NCBI GenBank assembly: GCA_024760905.1
Contig: CM045729.1
Coordinates: 76,304,050-76,368,049, forward strand
Reading direction: 5' to 3'
From: Plotosus lineatus
Lineage: Eukaryota; Chordata; Actinopteri; Siluriformes; Plotosidae
Length of the DNA: 64,000 nucleotides
The position numbers and the translations under genes were made by a program. Below, in pieces: positions 1 to 13,625 of this stretch (position 1 is its first letter; each line of letters opens with the position of its first letter). The notes beneath the pieces are model-generated. The model saw nothing but the letters and a program-made list of their open reading frames with translations. It ran no database searches and was not told where the DNA came from.

Positions 1-2494
<2,494 letters not shown>

Positions 2495-2529
2495 GAAGTC
2501 CTTTGGGCTTTTTACACCTAAGCCATAGT

Positions 2530-2790
2530 GGCTCATCGGACTAGTGTTTATACCCGCTTTCCATAGTGTGATGTGTCTAGGAGTACAACTCCTCCTGGAT
2601 GGGACGCTAGTCCATCACAGGTCACCTTCACAGTATATTTTACTATTACCCATTTATACTGCTGGGTGAACAGAGGCACGCTTGCGGTTAAGACCTTGCC
2701 CAGGGGTCTTAGCACAGTGGGGGTCTAACTGGGATTTGAAAACACAACCTCCCGATCATGAGTACAGCACCCTAACCACTACCCCCCCCA
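2530..2790 (-). repeat. tRNA-headed SINE-like fish repeat, minus strand
   Basis: On the minus strand it starts with a tRNA-like segment (about 2720-2790) and continues through a block containing the complement of ctcctggatgggacgctagt and of tacccatttatactgctggg. I recognise this layout from dispersed teleost repeats but cannot name the family. A C-rich and (CA)n stretch follows at 2785-2816. Family assignment is inference. Confidence 0.5.
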
Positions 2791-2819
2791 ACACCCCCCC
2801 CACACACACACACACATAA

Positions 2820-3473
2820 TTTATTTTTCCTGTTTGTAGTGTAGCTAGCTAGTTTATCAAAATAGTATTTTATTAGCTCATATCTTCTCAAGATACGAAC
2901 ACTGTCTCAGGCGCAGGAACAATGCCCAGGACTGTGTAACTATAGGAAATGAATTCCTGTTTGCCGGGTTAATCACCTCTTTCTGCCCTGTTTCTCTGGG
3001 CATTTTATCACTTCCCACTCTGATAGATAATTCTCCCGGAACCCTGGAGCCAAAAGATTAATTTGTCTAAGCAGAGCTAAGTATTTCAACTGACCTTGGA
3101 AGATGATGATTTTTTTTATCCCCCTCCTCACAATTTTTATTCATGCCTTATCTCCATTCCCTTTGCTCGACCAGCTTTCTGAACTCAGCAGGTGTTTGAG
3201 GAAAAAAAGTTATATTTCCCTACATTTATACAGAGTAGAAATATGGAGCATTTATTACAACTGTATCTTATATTTTAGCTGTGTAAAACATTTACTTTTA
3301 TGTGTTATGTAAGAACGGCCCATAGTGAGTTTTTGTCATAACTGAACATAGACCAGGAAATAAAAAAAGGCTTCACAGTGAAGGTTTACTCTGTCAATTC
3401 GCCACATGTCCATGGGTGGAGAGAAACCACTATCGAATAAAGAAATCCAAGGAGAGATAACTGGTTGTGAGTT
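2820..3473. other. no recognised feature
   Basis: AT-rich non-repetitive sequence. The open frame at 3103-3312 has no recognisable motif and is probably chance. Confidence 0.5.
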
Positions 3474-3474
3474 C

Positions 3475-3517
<43 letters not shown>

Positions 3518-3527
3518 GTAATAATAA
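3474..3527. repeat. (AAT)n microsatellite
   Basis: About 18 AAT units with one interruption (agt) near the right end. Confidence 0.95.
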
Positions 3528-3853
3528 AGGTGTGTGGTTTTTCATACATTTGAAAATAATATAGAGCCTTGGCCAGAGATCAACAGACTAATGTAGATGA
3601 ACAGATGGTGCCGTTACTGTTATGGTAAATCATTTACAAATTTTCAGGTCAAGCAAGCACGTTATAACTTTTGTGCCATTCCATTAAGATATCACTTTCA
3701 ATCGTGCGATCTCCATTTCAGAAATTGGGATCCTGGTCAACGGAAACCAATAATGTAAATCACAGAACCCAAGAAAGAGTTCTGCCATGAAGTAACCATT
3801 TTGGATACAAAAAAAATGACTGTCAGTGTCAAGGAAGTGGTTATTTTTAAAAG

Positions 3854-3862
3854 TTTTTTTTT

Positions 3863-3905
<43 letters not shown>
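3854..3905. repeat. poly(T) tract with one interruption
   Basis: Two T runs separated by a single C. It could be the poly(A) of a minus-strand insertion, but I recognise no element beside it. Confidence 0.9.
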
Positions 3906-3906
<1 letters not shown>

Positions 3907-4336
3907 TCACTCAGTGCTTGTGGATTAGATCCCACAACTTAGATGTGGAAGGTTATGCCAGATGTTGTCACTGATCCTCTCATTGTCTCATTCCTTCAGC
4001 CAGATGGATTTCTCAGAACCGTTTGTTTTCGTCCCCCCCTCTTCTTACTGTGAGTGACAAGTCCGAATTACTTGTCTGAGAGGTGTCAAAGGAAACAACT
4101 ATAGCCTGAGGATACCGCCAGTGACTTATACAGTGTTATAACCCTGATGTGCGTTCATGAGTGATTGTGAGAGAGAATCTTGAGCCTCGGGGATGGGGAA
4201 TATTTTCTACTTCCTCTGATCAGACACAAACAAATTCTGTTCGTATTGATTTGGATTTTTCCATTATGTAAACTCTTTCAGAAGTAGCTTCAATACTATT
4301 GGGACAATTGTGCTGATATAAACATAAGTATATAAC

Positions 4337-4344
<8 letters not shown>
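3906..4344. other. no recognised feature
   Basis: Unique-looking intergenic sequence with no coding signal or identified repeat. Confidence 0.45.

Positions 4345-4413
<69 letters not shown>
4345..4413. repeat. (AT)n microsatellite
   Basis: Pure AT dinucleotides preceded by a short (GT)4. Confidence 0.95.
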
Positions 4414-4416
<3 letters not shown>

Positions 4417-4749
4417 CATCGCACTCAATCGTTGATTAAAGCTGTCAGGCCCATGTTTTATTATTGTCTCAACAGGTTAAATGGTTTATGAGACATTGCA
4501 GTAGGTGCAGCTGTCAGCATCAATTGTGCGTCTCTGTCTGGAGAATGATTAAACATACAGTATCCATTTTTCATGCTTGTTCCAGCTGAGTTGTGGTTTA
4601 CATAAGTAATCAGCATATTTATGATTCAGTTGAATCTTCAGGCAGAATGAAGTGCAGCAGGGGATACTTGGTGCACTCTTCATTAATTTGCTGCTAAAAT
4701 CTATGAACTTCAGCACAGAAATGTAAATAAACTACCATAAATTTTAAAC

Positions 4750-4824
4750 TTTTTCGATTTTACTATAATGTATTAATCCTGTAAGGAAAACGATTGCCTC
4801 TGCATTTAACTTATCCAAAGTGAG

Positions 4825-4859
<35 letters not shown>

Positions 4860-4946
4860 GAAGGTCCGGGACTCAATACCCAGGCTTAGGAGTTAAGATA
4901 GGCATCAGCAACCCCTCTCACACACACACACACACACACACACACA
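4750..4946. repeat. dispersed fish repeat with embedded (CA)n
   Basis: The block 'tattaatcct..aaggaaaa..cctctgcatttaac..atcc' followed by (AC)n at 4825-4858 recurs at 53106-53146, continuing at 56669-56742. A second (CA)n run lies at 4918-4946. The family is unnamed here. It is defined by the internal match within the window. Confidence 0.65.
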
Positions 4947-5048
4947 GTGTCCTAGTAGGGTTAAGCTGTTTGGAAAATGAGTGAGTGGGTGAGTGAGTGG
5001 AAATGTGGTTAATTGAAAGAAGTAGGAGGGCTTGCTATACTTTACATT

Positions 5049-5092
<44 letters not shown>
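5049..5092. repeat. poly(A) plus (TA)n
   Basis: An A run of about 16 passes into about 14 TA units. Confidence 0.93.
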
Positions 5093-5095
<3 letters not shown>

Positions 5096-5938
5096 AAAAA
5101 AAATAATAAAAAATGCAATGAAGTTAAGACCTGCACTAAACATGCAAAAAGTAAGACAGGTGGAGAACAATGTTTGGTGAACAACTTGTGAAAACTGTCA
5201 CAGCAAATATCATCTATTTTCAGTCACCCTGTTTGGGGGACAGCTGGTTCTTTTGGACAGCCAGTTGGAAAAGGACAGCAGGTATTTATATGGTCTGATA
5301 AACATGAAGGACACAATAAGGGACATGGGCGAAAACTTCGACTACACTCCTGACACTTGGTTAGAAAACTGATATCAAATCCCTTGCAAAATGTAACAAT
5401 TTTCATCCTGTAGTGCATTTCAACTGTTCTGAAGGTTCTTGGTAAGCTACTGAGTCTAATTAGTCAAAATAACTTCATTCACAACAGTGCACTGTTTCCT
5501 ACTCACTAATTTGCACAAAACAATGCTTTCGTATGGGAATTAAATAATAAATAAAATCTAAAGTGTAAAAACCAAACAGCCAACTTACCTGTTCCAGGCT
5601 GACTAAAAAAAGTTCAAATCGAATGGAAATGTACTTTGCTCACTAGTGCTTCTATTTTCGGACACTGGCTAAAACATCAAAGATCAGTTCCATGAAAAAG
5701 TCTTTGCACCCTTTCTGATTTCATATATACACATTATTGTATTCTTTAGGTTGTCAGCTTTAATTTGGTGTATAGTTTATGCTGCTACGACCTGTAGTTT
5801 TTGTGTTAAGTTAGTTTATAGGTATTGGAGAAAACACAGTTTCACCTTGTTCATAATAATTTCAGAGCAGGTCACGTGGGGTATTTTCAATGATGTCAGC
5901 TCTGATGCTATTTAAGCGTAAGCACACTTCAGAACAGT
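5093..5938. other. no recognised feature
   Basis: No repeat family, RNA gene or coding exon recognised. The minus-strand ORF at 5224-5418 is short and shows no known motif. Confidence 0.45.
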
Positions 5939-5982
5939 GCTTGCTGGACTTGCTGGACTTGCTGAACCCGCTGAACTGGACT
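5939..5982. repeat. short tandem repeat of a 9-nt unit
   Basis: The unit 'cttgctgga' occurs twice, then decays through 'cttgctgaacc' and 'cgctgaactgga'. It gives a Leu-rich reading (LLDLLDLLNPLN) in the plus frame. Probably a tiny minisatellite, not a gene. Confidence 0.55.
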
Positions 5983-6286
5983 GTAACTCATACTGTAAGG
6001 ATTTGCTATCTAGATCTGCTACCGGCCTGGAAAGATGGTACACTGAAGACTTATGGAGTTGGGTGTTTATTGACTCTTTCGACATGAAGAATAGATAGAT
6101 GACTGGAATGTGTTATCACCATTCTACGCTGATGAACCGACTTTGACCTACTTGTTATGGTCTGTGCTGGGTGGTGTAATTAACTCTTCTTTAATCATTG
6201 CAGGCGCTGGCAAGGGGCGTGGCGGTTGCTGGTAGGCGAGTTCCAAGCAGAGCGCACCTGGTCCCTATCTGAAATCAGCAAGCAGC

Positions 6287-6292
6287 TATAAA
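6287..6292 (+). promoter_or_regulatory. TATA box inside the solo LTR
   Basis: TATAAA within agctataaatggg, about 135 bp from the LTR start, consistent with the U3 promoter of the ancestral element. Confidence 0.6.
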
Positions 6293-6427
6293 TGGGAGCG
6301 GTGCACTTCCCCCGGATGTCAGAAGATTGTTTCTGCTCCTCGGCTTTCTCTTTGACCCTGGGTTCTTGCTTCGTGCACGACCAGTCCCCTTGACTTAGTA
6401 TTCCCGCATTTACTATCCCTAGTGTTT

Positions 6428-6433
6428 AATAAA
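6428..6433 (+). promoter_or_regulatory. poly(A) signal inside the solo LTR
   Basis: AATAAA lies 141 bp after the TATA box and 64 bp before the LTR end, as expected for R/U5. Confidence 0.55.
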
Positions 6434-6651
6434 TCGTTTGAACTTTCTTTTGGTCTCCTGCATCTCTGGGTCCTACGCACACACCCCAGGTATAACACTA
6501 CTGACTGATCAGTGAAAAGGACTTTGTTCTGTCCGTGGAGATATTGAAATTCCGGGATGGTGTATATATCAACACCGATTTCATGACAAGATTTAGGTTG
6601 GTTGAGTACCGTTTACTGCCATTTTGAACCGGGTGTTTAGCAGTCTAGGCT

Positions 6652-6718
<67 letters not shown>

Positions 6719-6721
6719 TTT
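6652..6721. repeat. palindromic (AAT)n-(ATT)n microsatellite
   Basis: About 13 AAT units are followed directly by about 9 ATT units, making a near-perfect inverted repeat able to form a hairpin. Confidence 0.95.
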
Positions 6722-7073
6722 TCTACATTGCCTATTAATTGAATGCGTGAAAGCCTACTTTGGAGTGATAGTAATCCTTAGAGGTGTATCCATTTGCGAA
6801 GATTTATCACGGTAGACAAGAGACATCTATTCTGTGTCATTGTACTTTAGAAAGTATTGAGATATGTTGGATTATCACTTGTAAGGTCTTATGTGCCGTT
6901 CCTTATGTCAAAAGTTTTGACCCATTTTTGTGTGACTCATCCGTCTCACCCTAAAACCTGAATTTGAGCGTTGTAGAGTCATGTTTTGAAAATCTCCTGT
7001 TAGTCTAAGTTGTTAGACATTTGATTGCTCAATATATCATCAACCTTGCTAGTTTCCTATATTTGGTGACTAT
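6722..7073. other. no recognised feature
   Basis: AT-rich unique sequence up to the target duplication of LINE copy B. Confidence 0.45.
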
Positions 7074-7088
7074 GTTAATGTGGAATTC

Positions 7089-9509
7089 AATGCAGCCATG
7101 AGGCGGGGGGGCACTAACCAGTGTCTCTCCCCCTTATGCCTCCCCCTTATCTCCCCCAAGCCCGGACAAATGCAGAGGGTTGCGACAGGAAGGGCATCCG
7201 GTGTAAAACTTCTGCCACATTAAAAATGCAAATGATCAAAACAAAATTCATACCGGATCGGTTGAGGCCCGGGTTAACAACGACCGCCATCAGTGCTGTC
7301 AACCAACAGGCTGCTGATGGAAATTGGACTACTGTTGGTCGAAGACGTTGAAGAAGGAGAGGCGGGAGGCGTGTCCATAGGCAGAGAGAGAAGAGGAAAT
7401 GCCTGAGCCTAGGACTGAGAGTAGGGACTTTGAATGTTGGACTATGCAAGGAAAAGATAGAGAGCTGGCTGACATGATGCAGAGGAGGAAGGTAGACATA
7501 CTGTGTGTTCAGGAGACCAGGTGGAAAGGTAGCAAGGCTAGAATCTTAGGAGCAGGGTTTAAGCTGTTTTATCATCGTGTGGATGGGAAGAGAAATGGAG
7601 TAGGAGTCATCTTGAAGGAGGGGTTTGTCAGGAATGTTCTAAAAGTGAAAAGAGTGTCAGACAGAGTGAGGAGTCTCAAGTTAGAAATTGGAGGCATGAT
7701 GGTCAATGTTGTTAGTGCTTATGCCCCACAGGCAGGATGTGAACTAGAAGAGAAGGAGAGATTCTGGAGTGAGTTAGATGAAGTGATGCAGAGTACCCCC
7801 AGAGGTGAAAGAGTGGTCATTGGGGCAGATTTCAATGGACATGTTGGTGCAGGCAACAGAGGGGATGAGGAAGTGATGGGCAGGTTTGGTATCCAGGACA
7901 GGAACACAGAAGGACAGATGTTGATCGATGTTGCTAGAAGGATGGAAATGGCTGTGGTGAATACTTTCTTCAAGAAGAAACAGGAGCATAGGGTGACTTA
8001 TGAAAGCAGAGGTAAAAGCATACATGTCGACTAAATCTTGTGTAGGCGATGTATTTTGAAGGAAGTCAGTGACTGCAAAGTAGTAGTGGGTGAGAGTGTT
8101 GCCAAACAGCATAGGATGGTGGTGTGCAGGCAAAGGCAGAGCAGAAGACAAAGTGTTGGAATCTGAAAAAGGAAGAGTGTCGTGTTGTCTTCAAGGAGGA
8201 GTTGAAACAGGCTTTGTGTAGTCAGGAAAAGCTTCCAGATGACTGGACAACCACAGCCAATGTGATCAGGGAAACCGGTAGGAGAGTACTTGGTGTGTCC
8301 TCTGGAAGGAAAGTAGATAAGGAAACTTGGTGGTGGAATGAGGAAGTGCAGGAGTGTGTACAAAAGAAGCCAAGAAGAAGTGGGACACAGAGAGGACCGA
8401 AGAGAGTAAACAGGAGTACAGGGAGACACAGCGTAAGGTGAAGGTAGCGGTGTCAAAGGCTAAACAGAGGGCGTATGATGACTTGTATGATAGGTTGGAC
8501 AGTAAGGAGGGAGAAAACGATTTATACAGGTTAGCACAGCAGAGAAATAGACATGGGAAAAACGTGCTGCAAGTTAGAGTGATAAAGGACAGATTGGGAA
8601 ATGTATTGACTGATGACAGAAGTGTGCTGGGAAGATGGAAAGAATACTTTGAAGAGCTGATGAATGAGGAAAATGAGAGAGAAAAAGAGTAGAAGGGGTG
8701 ACCATTGAGGACCAGGATGTAGCAAAGATTAGTAAGTGTGAAGTGAGGAGGGCATTGAAGAGGATGAAGAGTGGAAAGGCAGTTTGCCCTGATGACATAC
8801 CATTTGAGGTATGGAATGGAAGTGTCTAGGGGAGGTAGCAGTAGATTTTCTGACAAGAATATTCAACAAGGTCTTAGAAAGTGAGCAGATGCCGGAGGAA
8901 TGGAGGAGAAGTGTGCTTGTGCCCATTTTTAAAAACAAGGGAGATGTACAGAGTTGTGGCAACTACAGAGGGATAAAGTTGATGAGCCATACAGATCAAT
9001 GGAGTGTGGAAAAGAGGTGAAGAAGCGCATGCAGGCAGGTTGGAATGGATGGAGAAAAGTGTCCGGTGTGATGTGTGATAGGAGAGTATCAGCAAGAATG
9101 CAGGGAAAAGTTTACAAGACGGTGATGAGGCCAGCGATGTTGTATGGTATAGAGACAGTGGCCCTGGGGAAAAGACAGGAGTCAGAGTTGGAGGTAGCAG
9201 AGATGGAAATGAGTACATCAGAGGGACAGCACATGTTAGATGTTTTGGAGACAAAGTCAGAGTTGATTGAGATGGTTTGGACATGTACAGAGGAGGGATA
9301 GTGAGTATATTGGTAGTAGGATGCTGAGGTTGGAACTACCAGGCAGAAGGCCCAGAGGAAGACCAAAGAGAAGATTTATGGATGTGGTGAAGGCGGACAT
9401 AAAGGTCGTTGGAGTAAGAGTAGAAGATGCAGAGGATAGGGAGAGATGGAGGCAGATCATTTGCTGTGGCAACCCCTGAAAGGAACGGCCGAAAGGAAAA
9501 GAAGAAGAA
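7089..9509 (+). mobile_element. RTE-clade LINE copy B, both ends present, internally deleted
   Basis: The insertion is bounded by a perfect 15-nt direct repeat, gttaatgtggaattc, at 7074-7088 and 9510-9524. The 5' end begins aatgcagccatgaggcgggg and has the same 5' region as copies D and E (cactaacc..tgtctctccccc..atgc, then gggttgcgacaggaaggg). The 3' end is cgaaaggaaaagaagaagaa. It is 2421 bp, against 3108 bp for copy D. The main loss is the RT core: the sequence jumps near 8992 from the RT start (KLMSHT) to the region after the YLGST motif. A perfect duplication around an internally deleted copy suggests recent insertion, perhaps mobilised in trans. Confidence 0.93.
7399..9479 (+). pseudogene. 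RTE LINE endonuclease-RT, copy B, RT core deleted
   Basis: The longest piece (7399-8034, 211 residues) is the AP-like endonuclease: CVQETRWKG near 7507, VVSAYAPQAG near 7710 and VIGADFNGHVGAG near 7816. A frameshift sits before it, near 7440, where relatives read GTLNVGTM. The endonuclease frame ends at a TAA (8032-8034) where relatives have the Tyr of VDYILCRRC. Linker pieces lie at 8124-8441 and 8354-8692. The first RT piece is 8811-9020. The catalytic FADD block is absent. The C-terminal RWFGHVQRRDSEYIG block and the natural stop are at 9267-9479. Not functional. Confidence 0.9.
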
Positions 9510-9524
9510 GTTAATGTGGAATTC

Positions 9525-10248
9525 CTTATCAGAAAGTAGTGATCTTTATCATTAAATATTGTATTGAGTAAGGCGATTTAGGGCGAGAGTAAGACGTGAC
9601 ATAATGTCTGTGATTTAAAATGTATGTCCTGATTCAGATTTTATGGTGAATGGGGCTTGAGAAATATTCTAAAAGAGAAAGTACACCCTGAACTTTTAAA
9701 GCCAGTCTTATGAAATACATACTCACAATCCAAGGAAATTAATATTAAAATTGCTGCTAGAATTTCTTTGCTTATATATATATACCAGGAAAAAGGAGGA
9801 AAGGGTCAATTTTCTTTCAGACAAAGTAACATTAAAATTGTCAGAGGTAATTACATTGGAGTTAGTACAGAGGAAGGAGTAAAGACATTGAGACCATAAT
9901 GGAGCCAAGACTATGATTAACTTCAGAGGTACATGGCAGGACTGCATAGTCCATCACAATGGTACAATACTCAGCTCGTATCTTCTCAATTTTGTCACGG
10001 AAAGTTCAGGGCTAAATTGAAAAAAAAGGGCCTGACCTTTATCCTACACCTCTCTCCTATTTCTCTTCACCTTTGGAAGGATATCAAAATTATAGGCGAA
10101 AGAGTCAAGCGTTTCTGTTGTTGCCATGGGGGCTTTGCTGCGTCGATGTTGTTGCTTCATGTCGCTAAATGTCATAGCTAAGGTGCACTTATGACATTCG
10201 TTCTACTGTGACATTTGGAGTTCGCACACCACCCCCCAAACCTCAACG
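9525..10248. other. no recognised feature
   Basis: No identifiable element. A short (TA)n lies near 9775. ORFs here lack motifs. Confidence 0.45.
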
Positions 10249-10301
10249 CTCTCTCTCTCTCTCTCTCTCTCTCACTCACACACACACACACACACACACA
10301 G
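10249..10301. repeat. compound (CT)n(CA)n microsatellite
   Basis: About 12 CT units followed by about 14 CA units. Confidence 0.95.
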
Positions 10302-10752
10302 TCAAGAGATACACCGTATCTTCAAAAGTTGCAGAAAGCTCTGATCAAAACTCCTATTACAGGGCTGATTGCTTGTGCTGACTTCTGTGACCTTGCTGTT
10401 ACCTTTCATGCAGGCTCTCTCTATTGCTTCACTCAAGACAGACACAGAGTGCATCCTCTTCATCCCTCCCACTTTAATACTCTGACCCCTAACCTCACAA
10501 ATCCAGAAAGGTAAGATAGTATTAAAGTTGTGGATACCACAGGATGAAGGTCTTGCTGATGCTTAAGACCCAGTCAGTATCGGTGAAACATGCCTATTGT
10601 GTCTGTGAGAACAAAAGGGCGTGTAGCAGTAAAGTTTATCAAGCTGGGCTAAATTACTTCCTGTTGGCATTTTTGTATTATGAAAAGGATACTATTGGAT
10701 GTTGAATGGAGACTAGGGATCAGGGATATATTTAAATACATCAGTGTTTTTC

Positions 10753-10785
<33 letters not shown>

Positions 10786-10991
10786 GAGGGGGGGGATTCC
10801 TGGTAAAGGCTGTCCTAAATTTTTTTAAATGCATATCGGAATAGAGTACAGTACTAAGAAAAATATATTTGCATATGTCATTGTTTTATACCTATACCAA
10901 GATTAGCATCATTGAGATGCCAGAGGACAATAAGGAAGAAGAAAAACATGAAGCTTCACAGTCAGTCTACACTATATAGTGTAATATAGTA
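10302..10991. other. no recognised element except a (GT)n tract
   Basis: Contains a (GT)n run at about 10754-10782 followed by a G run. No gene or repeat family recognised otherwise. Confidence 0.5.
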
Positions 10992-11477
10992 CAGGTGTCC
11001 CTCGCTACTTCGCTCTTCAATTCATGTGGCTTCAGTGCATTGTTTTTTTTTTTTTTTTTAATTATTCTCCAAATCAAAAAACAAGGAGATTAAAGAAGAA
11101 TAAGAGGGGGGGTGGTAAGGAAAATGCCACAAAACAAGGTAAATTATGCAAAAAAAGAAAACGAAAAAACTCCCATCAAAACAACTTCCATTTTTTTGTT
11201 TGGTGTGCATCTGAGTGTGTGCAAGGCCATCTGCATGCATGCGCACATTTGTACGAGTATGTGTGTGTATTTATATTTTATTTACATCTTATGCATTATT
11301 TTTGAATGTTTAATTGTTATTATAAGCATTTATAGTGTTGAATATGTATTTATAGATACTATATATACATATACAATGTACATATACGTCATTCAGGGGA
11401 GTTGATCCTACGTCACAAAATTCAGCGGTCGCAGGGAGATCTCGGTCCCAATTACCGCGGAAAGTGAGGGATCCCTG
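10992..11477. mobile_element. pogo/Tigger-like non-autonomous element M1, 486 bp
   Basis: It is flanked by TA on both sides (10990-10991, 11478-11479). The ends are inverted: left caggtgtccctcgctacttc, right (complement) cagggatccctcactttccg. Two relatives lie at 35611-36085 and 48551-49449, sharing the interior block 'tttatattttatttacatc.tatgcatt' and the 3' part 'cggtcgcagg..atctcggtcc'. TA target and a CAG..CCCTC end are typical of the pogo/Tigger group. No transposase is encoded, so it would need one in trans. Confidence 0.8.
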
Positions 11478-12412
11478 TATAGTAATTTCTTGTATTATTA
11501 TTCTACAGTTTAAAAGTAGTTTTATAAATAAAATACAATAAATATAGCATTTGTAAAATTTTATTTATTTAAAAACTCCTGATTAATATTGTACTAATAC
11601 ACAAGCTCAGATGGGCACCAGCCTCCCTGTGACCCTAATTAGGATAAAGTGGTTAATTAAATGAATGCATGAATGTTATACCTAAAAAATTTTAACTGGT
11701 TTAAGCTGCTCCATTACTTTATTATCAAGGGAGTATACAATAAAAAAAAAAATTGCTTGCAGAAAGCAACACATGGGTCAGGGAAAAAAAAAAAAAAAAA
11801 AAAAGTAATTAGATAAAGGATGCTTATGGTCATTGTGCAACAGCACCGGGTTTGTATTTGCTGCAAATTTGTTTGCGATTGCAAAGAGTCATTAATTTAG
11901 AAAACTGTCATGGAGCTTTCTAGAGGCACAGAAAAGGTATCAGTCAAATAATTAACATGAACATATGTTTGCTGTGCAAAGACTGGAAGGCAATAAGGCT
12001 GATATTCAATTTTACTTTTTTATTATTATTATTATAGTCATTTCAAGCTTAAGACATGTAGAAGAAATGAAATAAAGGGTAATGAAGAAAATAATTTATT
12101 TTCATTTCCTATCCTATTACATCATCACTTTATAATCAGTGATCTGACTCATTCGCTTACCTGAGCACTTATTAATAATTATCTATCAAAATAAATAAGT
12201 GATTAATTTGTATATTTAATGCACATCAAGTTTGAATAAAACACCTTTATCAATAGTATATTTGTGTCTCAGTGTAAAATTCAAGTGTTTTTGTCTCTTG
12301 TGGTATCTGTCAGCATCCTGGGCAATGAGCTGCCTGTATAACTTTGGAATCTCCTCGCATTAGTCCATGATTCATCAAGGAGTCTCATCAATCCCACTGA
12401 CTTCCCACTGAC
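11478..12412. other. AT-rich sequence with a SINE-tail scrap
   Basis: About 11605-11665 resembles the terminal part of the type-2 SINE tail (gatgggcaccagcctccc, gaccctaattaggataa). Poly(A) runs lie at about 11743-11752 and 11786-11804. Nothing else recognised. Confidence 0.5.
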
Positions 12413-12428
12413 TCATTTGGTAGAGTAA

Positions 12429-12761
12429 TGAGATTTCCTTTCGGATTTTTCCCTTCTTCAGGGGTCGCCACAGCGAATAATTCGCACGTTTGATTTGGCA
12501 TAGGTTTTTCCGTCAGATGCCCTTCCTGACACAACCCTTTAGCAAGGGACAGAAACACACTGACAGCTTTGCAGCTACTCTTTATGAAAGTCAGCAATGG
12601 TTCTTTTACATGCCTCGCACCATAGACAGTGAGAGACATGGCCCGCCTTTGATAACCCAGTTAGCTGCTCTGGGGGGACAGTGACAGCATTGTGGGGACT
12701 CAAACCCCCAACCTTAGGATCAGCGATGCAGTGCCCTATACCACTAGACCACTACTGCCCT
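12429..12761 (-). mobile_element. tRNA-headed SINE S1 with LINE-type 3' tail (type 1)
   Basis: A perfect 16-nt duplication, tcatttggtagagtaa, flanks it (12413-12428 and 12762-12777). On the minus strand it reads: a tRNA-like head beginning gggcagtagtggtctagtgg with a B-box-like stretch, a body with gcagctaactgggttatc and catgtaaaagaaccattgct, a segment like the RTE LINE 5' region (gggttgtgtcaggaagggca), then the LINE 3' end (gcgacccctgaagaaggg and following). It does not encode protein. Transcription by RNA polymerase III and mobilisation by the RTE LINE are inferred. Confidence 0.93.
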
Positions 12762-12777
12762 TCATTTGGTAGAGTAA

Positions 12778-13560
12778 ATGTCCACTAAGTCTAGCCAGAT
12801 GTTGCCCATTTCTTCCTTCTTCCTCTGCCGACAGAGTTTCATTAAAAAAAAAAAAAAGAGAGAGAGAGATAGGTCAACTACTCTAAGAAGGATAGATGAG
12901 AGGATTGATTGACACAACACTGATTTTAAACTGTTTATTATAGAAGTTAATGGTTTAGAGCAGTTCAATGGTACTCATCAAGACCACTTTGAGTTTGATT
13001 AAAATAGATTGAGAAATAGATTATGCTTACTTCTCAAAAATGCAAGGATGGTTGGAGTGGAAATATTTTCAGTACACTTAAATTTCCAAAAAAGTAACCA
13101 GAGACAGCTTGTTGTGTACTCATTTCCACAATGCAGCACAGTTGCTTCATTTTAAACAGCAGTTGAGAATTTCAGACACACTTGCATATACGGCACTGTA
13201 TGTAGATGCTCCTTATGTTAGGACAGGTAAAAATACACATGATAAAAGATATAGTTGTACAAAAAGGTTTGGGCCATTGCACCTCTTGGCCAAATGCCAT
13301 ATATTGTTGGTTTAAAAAAAAAAAAACAAGTCCAAAAGTAATAAACATAACCTGACAATAAATTATATAAAAGAAAGAAGAAAAAAAAAGGCAAATGCAC
13401 AATTTATGCATAATAGTTCATGTATGTCGACATTAAAAAGTGAGGTATGTAAAAAGTATGGATATTGAATTAACTTATGTGATATGGGGTGTCAATGCTT
13501 GCAACTACATTTTGTTGCCAGTGAAAAGTTTCACTTATTGATTGAGACATTAAAAAAAAT
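12778..13560. other. no recognised feature
   Basis: Poly(A)/(AG) scraps near 12845-12870. ORFs at 13109-13315 and 13172-13411 overlap on opposite strands without motifs. Confidence 0.45.
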
Positions 13561-13584
13561 GTTCTTGTGGAACAGTTAATGCAG

Positions 13585-13585
<1 letters not shown>

Positions 13586-13624
<39 letters not shown>
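13586..13624. repeat. (GT)n microsatellite in the LINE C 5' end
   Basis: About 20 GT units inside the duplicated target boundaries, replacing the cactaacc segment seen at the same place in copies B and E. Confidence 0.93.

Positions 13625-13625
<1 letters not shown>

Larger units (their letters stand above)
6153..6497 (+). mobile_element. solo LTR, 345 bp, with 5-bp target duplication
   Basis: The element starts TGTTATGG and ends GTATAACA, so it has the TG...CA inverted ends of an LTR. It is flanked by the direct repeat ctact (6148-6152 and 6498-6502). Inside lie a TATA box (TATAAA, 6287-6292) and a polyadenylation signal (AATAAA, 6428-6433) in the right order for a plus-strand LTR, and its GC content is higher than the flanks. 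No primer-binding site, gag or pol lies beside it, so it is probably the product of LTR-LTR recombination. Superfamily (Gypsy or ERV) cannot be decided from this copy. Confidence 0.85.

Noticed and set aside
4825..4946. Spaced CA repeats resembling a CRISPR-like array
   Set aside because: Simple dinucleotide tracts without uniform repeat and spacer units, in a eukaryotic genome.
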